This document shows positions 7,881 to 14,062 of a stretch of DNA of 17,041 nt, piece after piece (the first letter of the stretch is position 1; each line of letters starts with the position of its first letter). Both the position numbers and the translations under genes were made by a program. Under the pieces are notes generated by a model, which had not been told where the DNA came from, searched no databases, and saw only the letters and a list, made by a program, of their open reading frames with translations. Source of the stretch: Pseudomonadota bacterium (GTDB lineage Bacteria > Pseudomonadota > Gammaproteobacteria > Burkholderiales > Thiobacillaceae); assembly GCA_021821425.1 (NCBI GenBank), contig JAKACL010000022.1:1-17041 (forward strand), read 5' to 3'.

Positions 7881-8453
7881 TCAGTTGATGATTTCGAACA
7901 GGGTGACCACCTTGGTCACGCCCGAGGAGGTGCGCGCGATCTCGGTGGCGACCCCGGCCTCGGCCTGCGTCACGAGGCCCATCAGGTAGACCACCCCGGC
8001 TTCGGTCTTGAGCTTGATATTGGTGCCGGGCACGCGCTCGTCGCGCAGCAGACGGGTCTTGACGTTGGCGGTGATCGCCGTGTCGTTGGCGCTCGAGCTC
8101 AGCGAGGTGGCGCCACCGATGCTGAGCTCGTTGAACACCGTGCGCACGTCGGGCACGCCCTTGACCGTCTCGGTGGCGCGCGCACGCGCGGCCTCGTCCG
8201 GCACATGCCCGGTGAGCAGCACCTGGCGGTTGAAGCTGGTGACCGCGATGTTGGTGGTTTTGTTGGGGAAGGTTTCGCTCAGGCGCTTCATCGCGCGCAG
8301 TTCGATTTCCTGGTCGCCGACAAAGACGCCGGCGGTACGCCGGTCGGTGGCGACCGCAGCCCCGGTGGCCGCGCCCCCCACGACGACCGCGGCGCATCCG
8401 TGCAATTGCGAAAGCGCCACTCCCACCAGCGCGATTTGGGTCAGTTTGTTCAT
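7881..8453 (-). CDS. dolP: BON-domain outer-membrane lipoprotein, DolP (YraP)-like
   Basis: The protein is 190 aa. The N-terminus is a lipoprotein signal with lipobox LHGC, so Cys20 would be acylated, and no Asp follows it, which fits outer-membrane sorting. Two BON domains (about 45-115 and 122-190) follow, including the pattern GHVPDEAARARATETVKGV. DolP in E. coli binds anionic phospholipid and guards outer-membrane integrity near division sites. The ATG at 8453 is chosen over the longer open frame because AGGAG lies seven bases upstream and the signal peptide begins there. The start overlaps the diaA stop (ATGA). The order diaA-dolP is conserved in Proteobacteria, which supports the name. 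Confidence 0.88.
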   Translation of the reverse strand: MNKLTQIALVGVALSQLHGCAAVVVGGAATGAAVATDRRTAGVFVGDQEIELRAMKRLSETFPNKTTNIAVTSFNRQVLLTGHVPDEAARARATETVKGVPDVRTVFNELSIGGATSLSSSANDTAITANVKTRLLRDERVPGTNIKLKTEAGVVYLMGLVTQAEAGVATEIARTSSGVTKVVTLFEIIN

Positions 8454-9043
8454 TCTTCGACTCCTAGTAAGACGCTGTCCACCGCATCGCACAGGCAATG
8501 GATGACCAGCAGGTGAATTTCCTGGATGCGCGCCGTGGATTCGGCGGGCACGCAGAGAAGGACGTCGCCCTCCTGCATTTGTTCCGCCAGCCCGCCGCCG
8601 CTGCGCCCGGTGAGTGCGATCACCGGCATGCCGCGCGCGTGGGCGGCGGCCACTGCCCGCAACACGCTGGGCGAGTTGCCGCTGGTGGAAATCGCCAGCA
8701 GCAGGTCGCCGGCGTGCCCGAGTACTTTGACCTGCCGCGCGAACACCTGCTCGTAGGCGTAGTCATTGGCGATCGAGGTCAGCGTGGACGGGTCGGACGT
8801 GAGGGCGAGCGCCGCGAGGCCGGGGCGCTCCTGTTCAAAGCGATTGACCATCTTGGCGGCAAAGCGCTGCGCGTCGGCGGCCGAGCCGCCGTTGCCGCAG
8901 GCGAGAATCTTGCCGCCTTCGGCGAGGCTATGCACCATCAGACGGGCGGCCTGTTCGATATGCGGCGCCAGCGCGTCGGCGGCGGCCAGCTTGGCCTGCG
9001 CCGACGCCTTGAAGTGGCCGAGGATTCTGTCGTGTAGCGGCAT
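8450..9043 (-). CDS. diaA: SIS-domain protein, DiaA-like (often annotated phosphoheptose isomerase)
   Basis: This single SIS-domain protein of 197 aa contains CGNGGSAADAQ (about 49-59), the LLAISTSGNS phosphosugar-binding loop and ARIQEIHLLVIHCLCD near the end. The best fit is DiaA, the E. coli factor (196 aa) that binds DnaA and promotes its assembly at the origin. Where GmhA phosphoheptose isomerase has the HFAEEL block with His and Glu used in catalysis, this protein has RFAAKM, so isomerase activity is unlikely; this rests on an alignment from memory. Its place between yraN and dolP is that of diaA in other Proteobacteria. The ATG at 9043 lies 12 bases after yraN and lacks a Shine-Dalgarno sequence; a GATAAT on the minus strand just upstream (9055-9060) could be an internal -10. 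Confidence 0.85.
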   Translation of the reverse strand: MPLHDRILGHFKASAQAKLAAADALAPHIEQAARLMVHSLAEGGKILACGNGGSAADAQRFAAKMVNRFEQERPGLAALALTSDPSTLTSIANDYAYEQVFARQVKVLGHAGDLLLAISTSGNSPSVLRAVAAAHARGMPVIALTGRSGGGLAEQMQEGDVLLCVPAESTARIQEIHLLVIHCLCDAVDSVLLGVEE

Positions 9044-9055
9044 GGTTGGACCCGA

Positions 9056-9406
9056 TTATCCCACATCGCCAAAGGCGTTCCTGATCCACTGTGGCGCGGC
9101 ATCGCTGCCAAGCGCGACCACGTCGAAACGGCAGGGGGGCAGCGTTTTCAACGCGGATAGATACTGCCGCGCGGCGGCGAGCAGCTTCTTTTGCTTGGCC
9201 GGCGTCACGCTGGCGGCGGCGCCGCCGAAGTCGCTGCGACTGCGCAGCCGGACCTCGACGAACACCAGCGCGGCGCCGTCCTGCATGACGAGATCGATCT
9301 CGCCGAAGCGGCACCGCCAGTTGCGTGCCACCAGCGTGAGGCCCTGCGTTTTCAGGAAGGCTTCTGCATGCGCTTCGGCAGCCTGCCCGACGACTGATTT
9401 CAACAT
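9056..9406 (-). CDS. yraN: YraN, UPF0102 endonuclease-like protein
   Basis: The protein is 116 aa from the ATG at 9406. It carries the UPF0102 signature: GxxAExxAxxFL near the start, then [15 protein letters not shown] and [10 protein letters not shown], the E-D-ExK-like arrangement of a restriction-endonuclease-like fold (here the last position is Arg rather than Lys). Its biochemical role is not established; links to DNA repair or Holliday-junction processing have been suggested for the family. A TTG three codons upstream (9415) is an alternative start but has no better ribosome binding site. It heads the minus-strand operon and is divergent from rsmI, as in many Gammaproteobacteria and Betaproteobacteria; lpoA, between them in E. 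coli, is absent here. Confidence 0.88.
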   Translation of the reverse strand: MLKSVVGQAAEAHAEAFLKTQGLTLVARNWRCRFGEIDLVMQDGAALVFVEVRLRSRSDFGGAAASVTPAKQKKLLAAARQYLSALKTLPPCRFDVVALGSDAAPQWIRNAFGDVG

Positions 9407-9410
9407 CTGC

Positions 9411-9416
9411 GACAAT
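9411..9416 (+). promoter_or_regulatory. Putative -10 of rsmI (leaderless configuration)
   Basis: GACAAT ends six bases before the rsmI ATG, the same spacing as at dacB. No convincing -35 is visible upstream, because that sequence is coding for yraN on the other strand. No Shine-Dalgarno sequence precedes the ATG. Confidence 0.35.
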
Positions 9417-9422
9417 GCCGGG

Positions 9423-10301
9423 ATGAGTGAAAGTCCGCATCATACCCGCCTGCCGCCCGCGCTCTACGTCGTCGCAACGCCGATCGGCAACCTCGGCGAC
9501 ATCACGCTGCGCGCGCTCGACACGCTCAAATGCGTGGACCGCGTGGCAGCCGAAGATACCCGTGTATCCGGTCAGCTGCTGGCGCATTTCAACCTGTCCA
9601 AACCGATGGTGTCGATCCGCGAGCACAACGAGCGCGAAGCCGCCGCCAAGGTGGTCGCATGGATCGCCGCCGGCGAAGCCGTGGCCTACGTGTCGGATGC
9701 CGGCACGCCGGCGGTGTCCGACCCCGGCGCGCGGCTGGTGGCGGCGGTGTCGGCCGCAGGACTGGGCGTGGTGCCGATTCCCGGCGCTTCCGCGGCGATC
9801 GCGGCGCTGTCGGCTGCGGGCGTGGAATCCGGGCAATGGCTGTTTCAGGGGTTTCTGCCGCCCAAGTCCGGCGCGCGCCGCGCCCAGCTGCAGACGCTGG
9901 CGGTCCTGCCGGCAGCGCTGGTGTTTTACGAAGCACCGCACCGCATCGAGGAGACGCTGGCCGACATGGCGGCGGTACTCGACAACGCGCGGCGGGTGAC
10001 CCTGGCGCGCGAACTGACCAAGCGCTTCGAGAGCATCGTCACGCTGCCGCTCGCCGAGGCCGCGGCCTGGCTTGCGTCCGACCCTAACCACGTGCGCGGC
10101 GAATTCGTCGTCATCGTGCATCCGCCGGCCGCGGCCGCCGCGGTGGTCGACGCGGAGGCGATGCGCGTGCTCGACATTCTGCTGGGCGACTTGCCGCCGA
10201 CGCTGGCGGCCCGACTGGCGTCGAAGATCACCGGGCGCAGCAAGACCGAACTCTATAAAATGAGCCTGGCACTCAAGCCCCAGGATCAAGAAGACGCATG
10301 A
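9423..10301 (+). CDS. rsmI: 16S rRNA (cytidine-1402-2'-O)-methyltransferase
   Basis: RsmI methylates the ribose 2'-OH of C1402 in the decoding centre of 16S rRNA using SAM. The 292-aa protein has the tetrapyrrole-methylase-like SAM fold: [15 protein letters not shown] at the N-terminus, [12 protein letters not shown], the [14 protein letters not shown] loop, [12 protein letters not shown], and [12 protein letters not shown]. The C-terminal helical region includes [16 protein letters not shown]. The frame is open far upstream to 8766, but that part is antisense to yraN and diaA; the family N-terminus begins just after the ATG at 9423. It overlaps pyrC (ATGA). RsmH, which N4-methylates the same nucleotide, is encoded about 2.7 kb downstream. 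Confidence 0.93.
   Translation: MSESPHHTRLPPALYVVATPIGNLGDITLRALDTLKCVDRVAAEDTRVSGQLLAHFNLSKPMVSIREHNEREAAAKVVAWIAAGEAVAYVSDAGTPAVSDPGARLVAAVSAAGLGVVPIPGASAAIAALSAAGVESGQWLFQGFLPPKSGARRAQLQTLAVLPAALVFYEAPHRIEETLADMAAVLDNARRVTLARELTKRFESIVTLPLAEAAAWLASDPNHVRGEFVVIVHPPAAAAAVVDAEAMRVLDILLGDLPPTLAARLASKITGRSKTELYKMSLALKPQDQEDA
9439..9444 (-). promoter_or_regulatory. Putative -10 of the yraN operon
   Basis: The minus strand reads TATGAT here, 32 bases upstream of the yraN ATG and inside the first codons of rsmI. No good -35 accompanies it. If used, its transcript would start near 9432 and overlap the rsmI 5' end by a few bases. Confidence 0.3.
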
Positions 10302-11332
10302 CCGATACCCTCACGATCACCCGCCCCGACGACTGGCACATCCACTTCCGCGACGGCGCCGCGATGCAGAGCGTGCTGCCCGACACCGCGCGCGTGTTCG
10401 GCCGCGCGATTGCGATGCCCAACCTGAAGCCGCCGGTGGTGAACGTGGACGATGCAGCTGCCTATCGCGAACGCCTGCTCGCCGCCGCAGCCGGCACGGC
10501 GTTCGAGCCGCTGATGACGCTCTATCTGACCGACAACACGATGCCGGAGGAAATCCGCCGTGCGCGCGAATGCGGCTTCGTGCATGCGGTGAAGTATTAC
10601 CCGGCCGGCGCAACTACGAATTCAGACTCCGGCGTCACCGACCTGGCCCGTGCCTGCAAGGCGATCGCGGCGATGGAAGAGGTCGGCATGCCGCTGTTGC
10701 TGCACGGCGAAGTGGTCGATGCCGACGTCGACGTGTTCGACCGCGAGGCCGTGTTCATCGAACGCCATCTGGTCAGATTGCTGCGCGATTTTCCCAAGTT
10801 GAAAATCGTGCTCGAACACATCACCACGCGCCAGGCCGCCGAGTTCGTCGCGGCGGCGCCGGCCAACGTTGCCGCGACGATCACCGTGCACCATCTGCTG
10901 TACAACCGCAACGCGATGTTCCGCGGCGGCATCCGCCCGCATCTGTACTGCCTGCCGGTCTTGAAGCGCGAACAGCATCGCCAGGCGCTGGTGGCGGCTG
11001 CGATTTCCGGCAACCCCAAGTTTTTTTTAGGCACCGATTCCGCGCCGCATGCGATCGGCGCCAAGGAATCCGCGTGTGGCTGCGCCGGCATCTATTCCGC
11101 GCACGCCGCGATCGAGTTGTACGCCGAGGTATTCGAAGATGCCGGCGCACTCGACCGGCTGGAAGCCTTCGCCAGTTTTCATGGCGCGGATTTCTATGGC
11201 CTGCCGCGGCATACCGGGCGCATCACGCTGCGGCGCGAAAGCTGGACCGCACCGCAGCAGATCAGCCTGGCAGACACGACACTGGTGCCGTTGCGCGCCG
11301 GCGAGACGATACGCTGGCGCGTCGTCGCATAA
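10298..11332 (+). CDS. pyrC: Dihydroorotase, class II
   Basis: PyrC catalyses the reversible cyclisation of carbamoyl aspartate to dihydroorotate in pyrimidine synthesis. The protein has 344 aa (E. coli 348). The binuclear zinc site is complete: H14 and H16 in DDWHIHF, the lysine to be carbamylated K99 in [10 protein letters not shown]136 in LLHGEV, H174 in EHITTRQ and D247 in GTDSAPH. These match E. coli H16, H18, K102, H139, H177 and D250 with a constant offset. The start overlaps the rsmI stop (ATGA), implying co-translation. A run of eight T (11021-11028) encodes Phe-Phe-Leu just before GTDSAPH, using the TTA codon that is rare in this GC-rich sequence. The gene ends against a convergent gene across a shared hairpin. 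Confidence 0.95.
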   Translation: MTDTLTITRPDDWHIHFRDGAAMQSVLPDTARVFGRAIAMPNLKPPVVNVDDAAAYRERLLAAAAGTAFEPLMTLYLTDNTMPEEIRRARECGFVHAVKYYPAGATTNSDSGVTDLARACKAIAAMEEVGMPLLLHGEVVDADVDVFDREAVFIERHLVRLLRDFPKLKIVLEHITTRQAAEFVAAAPANVAATITVHHLLYNRNAMFRGGIRPHLYCLPVLKREQHRQALVAAAISGNPKFFLGTDSAPHAIGAKESACGCAGIYSAHAAIELYAEVFEDAGALDRLEAFASFHGADFYGLPRHTGRITLRRESWTAPQQISLADTTLVPLRAGETIRWRVVA

Positions 11333-11357
11333 AAAAACCGGGCACGCAGGCCCGGTT
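11331..11357 (-). terminator. Intrinsic terminator of the DUF1269-like gene, abutting the pyrC stop
   Basis: AACCGGGC (11336-11343) pairs with GCCCGGTT (11350-11357) across a 6-base loop. On the minus strand the stem is followed by seven U (complement of 11331-11337), the form of a rho-independent terminator for the convergent gene. On the plus strand no U-tract follows, so termination of pyrC here would be weaker. The A-run includes the last two bases of the pyrC stop codon. Confidence 0.85.
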
Positions 11358-11399
11358 GAGTGGGGACGTTTCAGGATTCGGTGCGGTGCGCGGCTCTGC

Positions 11400-11912
11400 T
11401 CAGGGGAAGGCCGGAATCGTCGGCTCGATGCCGGAGTTCATCGCTTCGGGATGCTGCGCGGCGATCAGCTTCTTGATTTCCTCCACCCGGCCCGCGGGCA
11501 CATCCGCCATCATCAGCACTTGGCCGGCCGCGATGGCCGATTCGAACGTCTTCAGCCGCGAATTCGGAATCGAGCTGGCCACCATGCTGGCGGCCCAGGC
11601 ACCGAATGCGGCACCGATCAGCGCGGTGAGCAGGATGGTGACGAGTTGGAGGTCGACGCCGGCGGGCGGGAAAAACACCGCGACCAGCCCGGCGATGATG
11701 CCGAGCCCGCCGCCGACCGCGAGTCCGGTTTCGGCGCCGTGGACGAAGTCGGTTTTCTGCAGGATGGACGCTTCGTGCAATCCCTCGAGCGGCATGCCGT
11801 CTTTGGCCATGACGTGGATGTGGCTGTCTTCGATGCGGGCAAGCAGCAGTTCGTCGCGAATTCGGCGGGCGCTATGCGTGTCCGGCACCATGAAATACAA
11901 ACGTCTTCTCAT
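11400..11912 (-). CDS. DUF1269-like membrane protein
   Basis: The protein has 170 aa. The N-terminal 60 residues look like a small soluble sensor-type fold (RRRLYFMVPDTHSARRI, then an acidic helix and SHIHVMAKDG). Two glycine- and alanine-rich transmembrane segments follow (about 66-86 and 92-115, with GGGLGIIAGLVAVFF and ALIGAAFGAWAASM). A C-terminal cytoplasmic-type region includes the pattern DVPAGRVEEIKKLI. This layout matches DUF1269/TM2-glycine family proteins of unknown function, here called by pattern only. The ATG at 11912 has CAGGAG seven bases upstream and a promoter farther back. It is transcribed alone, divergent from rnpB and convergent to pyrC. Confidence 0.75.
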   Translation of the reverse strand: MRRRLYFMVPDTHSARRIRDELLLARIEDSHIHVMAKDGMPLEGLHEASILQKTDFVHGAETGLAVGGGLGIIAGLVAVFFPPAGVDLQLVTILLTALIGAAFGAWAASMVASSIPNSRLKTFESAIAAGQVLMMADVPAGRVEEIKKLIAAQHPEAMNSGIEPTIPAFP

Positions 11913-11954
11913 GATGAGTCTCCTGATTTGGGGTCATACCGGCCCGGTTACTTG

Positions 11955-11982
11955 TAGTTAGCAGATCGCCCGCCCGAGTCAA
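11955..11982 (-). promoter_or_regulatory. Promoter of the DUF1269-like gene
   Basis: On the minus strand TTGACT (complement of 11977-11982) is followed after 16 bases by TAACTA (complement of 11955-11960). Its -35 lies only nine bases from the rnpB -10 on the other strand, so the two divergent promoters are packed back to back. Confidence 0.5.
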
Positions 11983-11991
11983 GTCGGGGCG

Positions 11992-11997
11992 TATAAT
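11992..11997 (+). promoter_or_regulatory. rnpB promoter, consensus -10
   Basis: A perfect TATAAT lies 10 bases before the first paired base of RNase P RNA and is followed by a GC-rich discriminator (CGCCAGC), as at many stable-RNA promoters. No recognisable -35 lies at 16-18 bases. Confidence 0.7.
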
Positions 11998-12006
11998 CGC
12001 CAGCGG

Positions 12007-12293
12007 GAAAGCCGGTCAGACAACCGCTGCCGCGCAAGCGGGAGAGGAAAGTCCGGGCTCCACAGAGCAGGATGCCGGCTAACGGCCGGACGCCGCGAGG
12101 CGAGGAATAGGGCCACAGAGACGAGCGTATTCAGTTACGGTGAAACGCGGTAACCTCCATCCGGAGCAACACCAAATAGGCAGACGATGACGCGGCTCGC
12201 CGAGTCTGCGGGTAGGTGGCTGGAGCGGGTCAGCAATGGCCCGCCTAGAGGAATGGTTGTCCACGACAGAACCCGGCTTATCGACCGACTTTC
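12007..12293 (+). ncRNA. rnpB: RNase P RNA, compact betaproteobacterial type A
   Basis: This RNA is the catalytic subunit of RNase P, which removes 5' leaders from precursor tRNAs. Conserved blocks are plain: GAGGAAAGTCCGGGCTCC (12042-12061), GGCCACAGAGACGAG, TCCGGAGCAA, CCAAATAGGCAG, the P18 hairpin GCGGG/CCCGC, and ACAGAACCCGGCTTATCG near the end. P1 forms between 12007-12017 and 12283-12293 with one mismatch. P3 is short and capped by a GCAA tetraloop, and P9 (CGCC/GGCG) by GCGA. Between ACGAG and the GCGGTAACCTCC block there is only CGT-ATTCAGTT-ACG-GTGAAA, so P12 is minimal and P13/P14 are missing. The total of about 287 bases is far below E. coli M1 RNA (377). Exact ends are uncertain by several bases. 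Confidence 0.95.
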
Positions 12294-12316
12294 TCACTTA
12301 TCATGTAATTCAAATA

Positions 12317-12360
12317 CTTAGCGTTTTTATCTAGAATAAAAGGCAGAATTTGCCGCTAAG
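12317..12360 (+). other. Possible three-way-junction RNA element in the AT-rich spacer after rnpB
   Basis: CTTAGC (12317-12322) pairs with GCTAAG (12355-12360). Inside lie two adjoining hairpins: TTTTAT/ATAAAA (12325-12330 with 12336-12341) and GGCA/TGCC (12342-12345 with 12351-12354). Almost every base is used. Five T follow shortly (12367-12371). It could be an rnpB 3' processing or termination structure or a separate small RNA; it could also be chance in AT-rich DNA. Confidence 0.4.
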
Positions 12361-12379
12361 CTACGGTTTTTCCAGAAAC

Positions 12380-12388
12380 TTATCCACA
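12380..12388 (+). promoter_or_regulatory. Perfect DnaA box
   Basis: TTATCCACA is the strongest DnaA-binding 9-mer, as in R1/R4 of E. coli oriC. It stands alone, between rnpB and the terminator ahead of the mraZ promoter. No second close match is visible nearby, so it is not by itself an origin. Confidence 0.5.
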
Positions 12389-12398
12389 ACCCTGAACC

Positions 12399-12431
12399 AC
12401 CCCTAAGTCCTTGAGGCATAGGGGTTTTTTT
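12399..12431 (+). terminator. Intrinsic terminator upstream of the dcw promoter
   Basis: ACCCCTA (12399-12405) pairs with TAGGGGT (12419-12425), and seven T run from 12425 to 12431. The inner bases CC/GG can extend the fold. It ends transcripts coming from rnpB about 105 bases after the mature RNA and insulates the dcw cluster. Confidence 0.85.
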
Positions 12432-12443
12432 ACGTCTTCGTGC

Positions 12444-12472
12444 TTGACCCCCCCAAAACTATCCCCTATAGT
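12444..12472 (+). promoter_or_regulatory. dcw cluster promoter (Pmra)
   Basis: TTGACC (12444-12449) and TATAGT (12467-12472) are separated by an ideal 17 bases; each differs from consensus at one position. Transcription would start near 12479, leaving a leader of about 83 bases before mraZ. The MraZ repeats begin inside the -10 and continue over the start site. Confidence 0.85.
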
Positions 12473-12505
12473 GGGCCTCAGTGGTGAATGGTGGGAAGTT
12501 GTGGG
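12471..12505 (+). promoter_or_regulatory. MraZ operator: four GTGGG-type repeats at 10-bp spacing
   Basis: GTGGG at 12471, GTGGT at 12481, GTGGG at 12491 and GTGGG at 12501 lie exactly one helical turn apart. Established work in E. coli shows that MraZ binds direct TGGGN repeats with 5-base spacers just after Pmra. The arrangement here is the same and predicts autorepression of the cluster. Confidence 0.88.
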
Positions 12506-12561
12506 AGAATGCGCCCGCCAAACACGGCCGGATCCGGCCACGTCAATTATTGGGGGAGCGC

Positions 12562-13008
12562 ATGTTTCGCGGGGTCGCAACAGTCAGTCTGGATAGCAAG
12601 AACCGGCTCGTCGTGCCGGCGCGCTACCGCGACGCCCTGCTGGTGAACGGGGGCGGACGCGTCGTCGTCACCGCCGACCCCGGCCAGTGCCTGCTGCTGT
12701 ATCCCCTGCCCGAATGGGAGCCGATCGAGAAGAAGCTCAACGGGCTGTCCGATTTCAATCCCCGCACCCGCAGTCTCAAGCAATTGCTCGTCGGCTATGC
12801 GCACGACATGGACATGGACAGCGCCGGTCGCGTGCTGTTGCCGCCGATGCTGCGCAAGTTTGCCGAGCTCGACAAAAGCGTGGTGATGGTGGGCCAGGGC
12901 AGCAAGGTGGAGTTGTGGAACGAGACACGCTGGGAAGAAAAGGTGGCGCAGGCGCTGGGCTTCAGCGACGACGCGCTGCCGCCCGAACTGGAGGGCTTTA
13001 CGTTGTGA
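12562..13008 (+). CDS. mraZ: Transcriptional regulator MraZ
   Basis: MraZ is a 148-aa DNA-binding protein, built of two AbrB-like (SpoVT/AbrB) repeats, that forms a ring and represses the dcw promoter. The start [24 protein letters not shown] is the family N-terminus. The second repeat shows the matching pattern [18 protein letters not shown], and [14 protein letters not shown] follows. The frame is open back to a GTG at 12481, but that lies within the operator; the ATG at 12562 with GGGGGAG just upstream is clearly right. Its stop overlaps the rsmH start (TGATG). It is the first gene of the cluster and its own likely target sites lie upstream. Confidence 0.96.
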   Translation: MFRGVATVSLDSKNRLVVPARYRDALLVNGGGRVVVTADPGQCLLLYPLPEWEPIEKKLNGLSDFNPRTRSLKQLLVGYAHDMDMDSAGRVLLPPMLRKFAELDKSVVMVGQGSKVELWNETRWEEKVAQALGFSDDALPPELEGFTL

Positions 13009-13952
13009 TGACGCCCGCCCATGTGCCGGTGCTGGCACAGGAGGCGGTGACGGCGCTGGCGATCAGACCCGATGGCGTGTATGTCGACGCCACCTTCGGA
13101 CGCGGCGGACACAGCCGGCTGATTCTGGCGCAGTTGGGGCCGGCCGGCCGGTTGATCGCGCTGGATCGCGATCCCGATGCCATCCGCGCCGGCGCGGCGT
13201 TGCAGGACCGCCGGCTGACGCTGGTGAAGTGCGCGTTTTCGGCGCTGGGCGCGGCACTCGACGAACTGGGCGTGGCGCAGGTTGACGGAATTTTGCTGGA
13301 CATCGGGGTGTCGTCGCCGCAGATCGACGATGCCGCGCGCGGATTCAGCTTTCGCGCCGATGCGCCGCTCGACATGCGGATGGACCCGGAGAGCGGGCTG
13401 TCGGCGGCGGACTGGTTGGCAACGGCGGCAGAAGGGGAAATATGTGAAGTCATCCGCACCTACGGGGAAGAGCGGTTTGCTAAATCGATTGCGCGCGCGA
13501 TTGTTGCGGCACGGCAGGAAGACCCGATCCGCAGCACCGGGCAACTGGCGAAGCTCATCGCGGCAGCGGTCAAGCGACACGAACCGGGGCAGCACCCGGC
13601 GACCCGCAGCTTCCAGGCTGTACGGATTTACATCAACCGCGAACTGGAAGAGTTGAGTGCCGTGCTGCCGCAATGCGTGGACAGATTGCATCCGGGCGGG
13701 CGGCTTGCGGTGATCAGTTTTCATTCGCTGGAGGATCGGATCGTCAAGCGCTTCATGCGTGACGAGGCGATGGGCGAGCAGCCGCCGCGGCGGCTGCCCA
13801 TCCCGGCCGCGATGCTGAAGCCGGGACGGTTGAAGCTGGTAGGTCGCGCGCAGCATGCGAGCGACGCCGAAGTGGCGGTCAACCCGCGTGCGCGCAGCGC
13901 CGTGCTGCGCGTGGCGGAACGCGTGAGTGCGGCGGAAGCGGGGGCGAGATGA
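13008..13952 (+). CDS. rsmH: 16S rRNA (cytosine-1402-N4)-methyltransferase
   Basis: RsmH (MraW) N4-methylates C1402 of 16S rRNA with SAM. The protein is 314 aa (E. coli 313). The start [13 protein letters not shown], the SAM-binding [16 protein letters not shown] (25-40), LDRDPDA, and the family block [18 protein letters not shown] followed by LDMRMD are all present. Later come YINRELEEL and [15 protein letters not shown]. The ATG at 13008 shares its A with the mraZ stop. A GTG one codon earlier (13005) is spaced better from GGAGGG (12990-12995) and could be used instead. The stop overlaps a 37-codon ORF that leads to ftsL. Confidence 0.96.
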   Translation: MTPAHVPVLAQEAVTALAIRPDGVYVDATFGRGGHSRLILAQLGPAGRLIALDRDPDAIRAGAALQDRRLTLVKCAFSALGAALDELGVAQVDGILLDIGVSSPQIDDAARGFSFRADAPLDMRMDPESGLSAADWLATAAEGEICEVIRTYGEERFAKSIARAIVAARQEDPIRSTGQLAKLIAAAVKRHEPGQHPATRSFQAVRIYINRELEELSAVLPQCVDRLHPGGRLAVISFHSLEDRIVKRFMRDEAMGEQPPRRLPIPAAMLKPGRLKLVGRAQHASDAEVAVNPRARSAVLRVAERVSAAEAGAR

Positions 13953-14062
13953 GCCACCCGGCGAGGGGCCCGCGCAGCGGGATCGACGGCAAGGCGAAGG
14001 GCGCCAGCGGCCGATATGCGGTCGATGGCATCGAGTCGTCCGCCGATGAGGCCGCAGCGTGA
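13949..14062 (+). CDS. Small bridging ORF between rsmH and ftsL (37 aa)
   Basis: An ATG at 13949 overlaps the rsmH stop (ATGA), and the frame ends with TGA at 14060-14062, overlapping the GTG start of ftsL (GTGA). It thus fills exactly the 106-base gap in an otherwise fully overlapping gene cluster. The product ([20 protein letters not shown] then [17 protein letters not shown]) is rich in Gly, Ala, Ser and charged residues, with no hydrophobic segment, and is probably disordered. It may serve as a ribosome relay to ftsL, be a real micro-protein, or be chance in GC-rich DNA. I recognise no family. Confidence 0.4.
   Translation: MSHPARGPRSGIDGKAKGASGRYAVDGIESSADEAAA

Noticed and set aside
8766..9422. 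N-terminal extension of RsmI
   Set aside because: The frame is open but antisense to diaA and yraN, and RsmI proteins begin a few residues before the VATPIGNL motif.
8928..10289. 453-codon antisense frame across rsmI and the start of yraN/diaA
   Set aside because: It overlaps three well-supported genes and its translation has no recognisable motifs.
12290..12400. Replication origin next to rnpB
   Set aside because: There is AT-rich DNA and one perfect DnaA box but no cluster of boxes and no dnaA, dnaN or gyrB nearby, so only a single regulatory site is claimed.
12481..12561. Longer MraZ starting at GTG 12481
   Set aside because: This stretch holds the MraZ repeats and lies at the transcription start, and the family N-terminus begins at the ATG at 12562.
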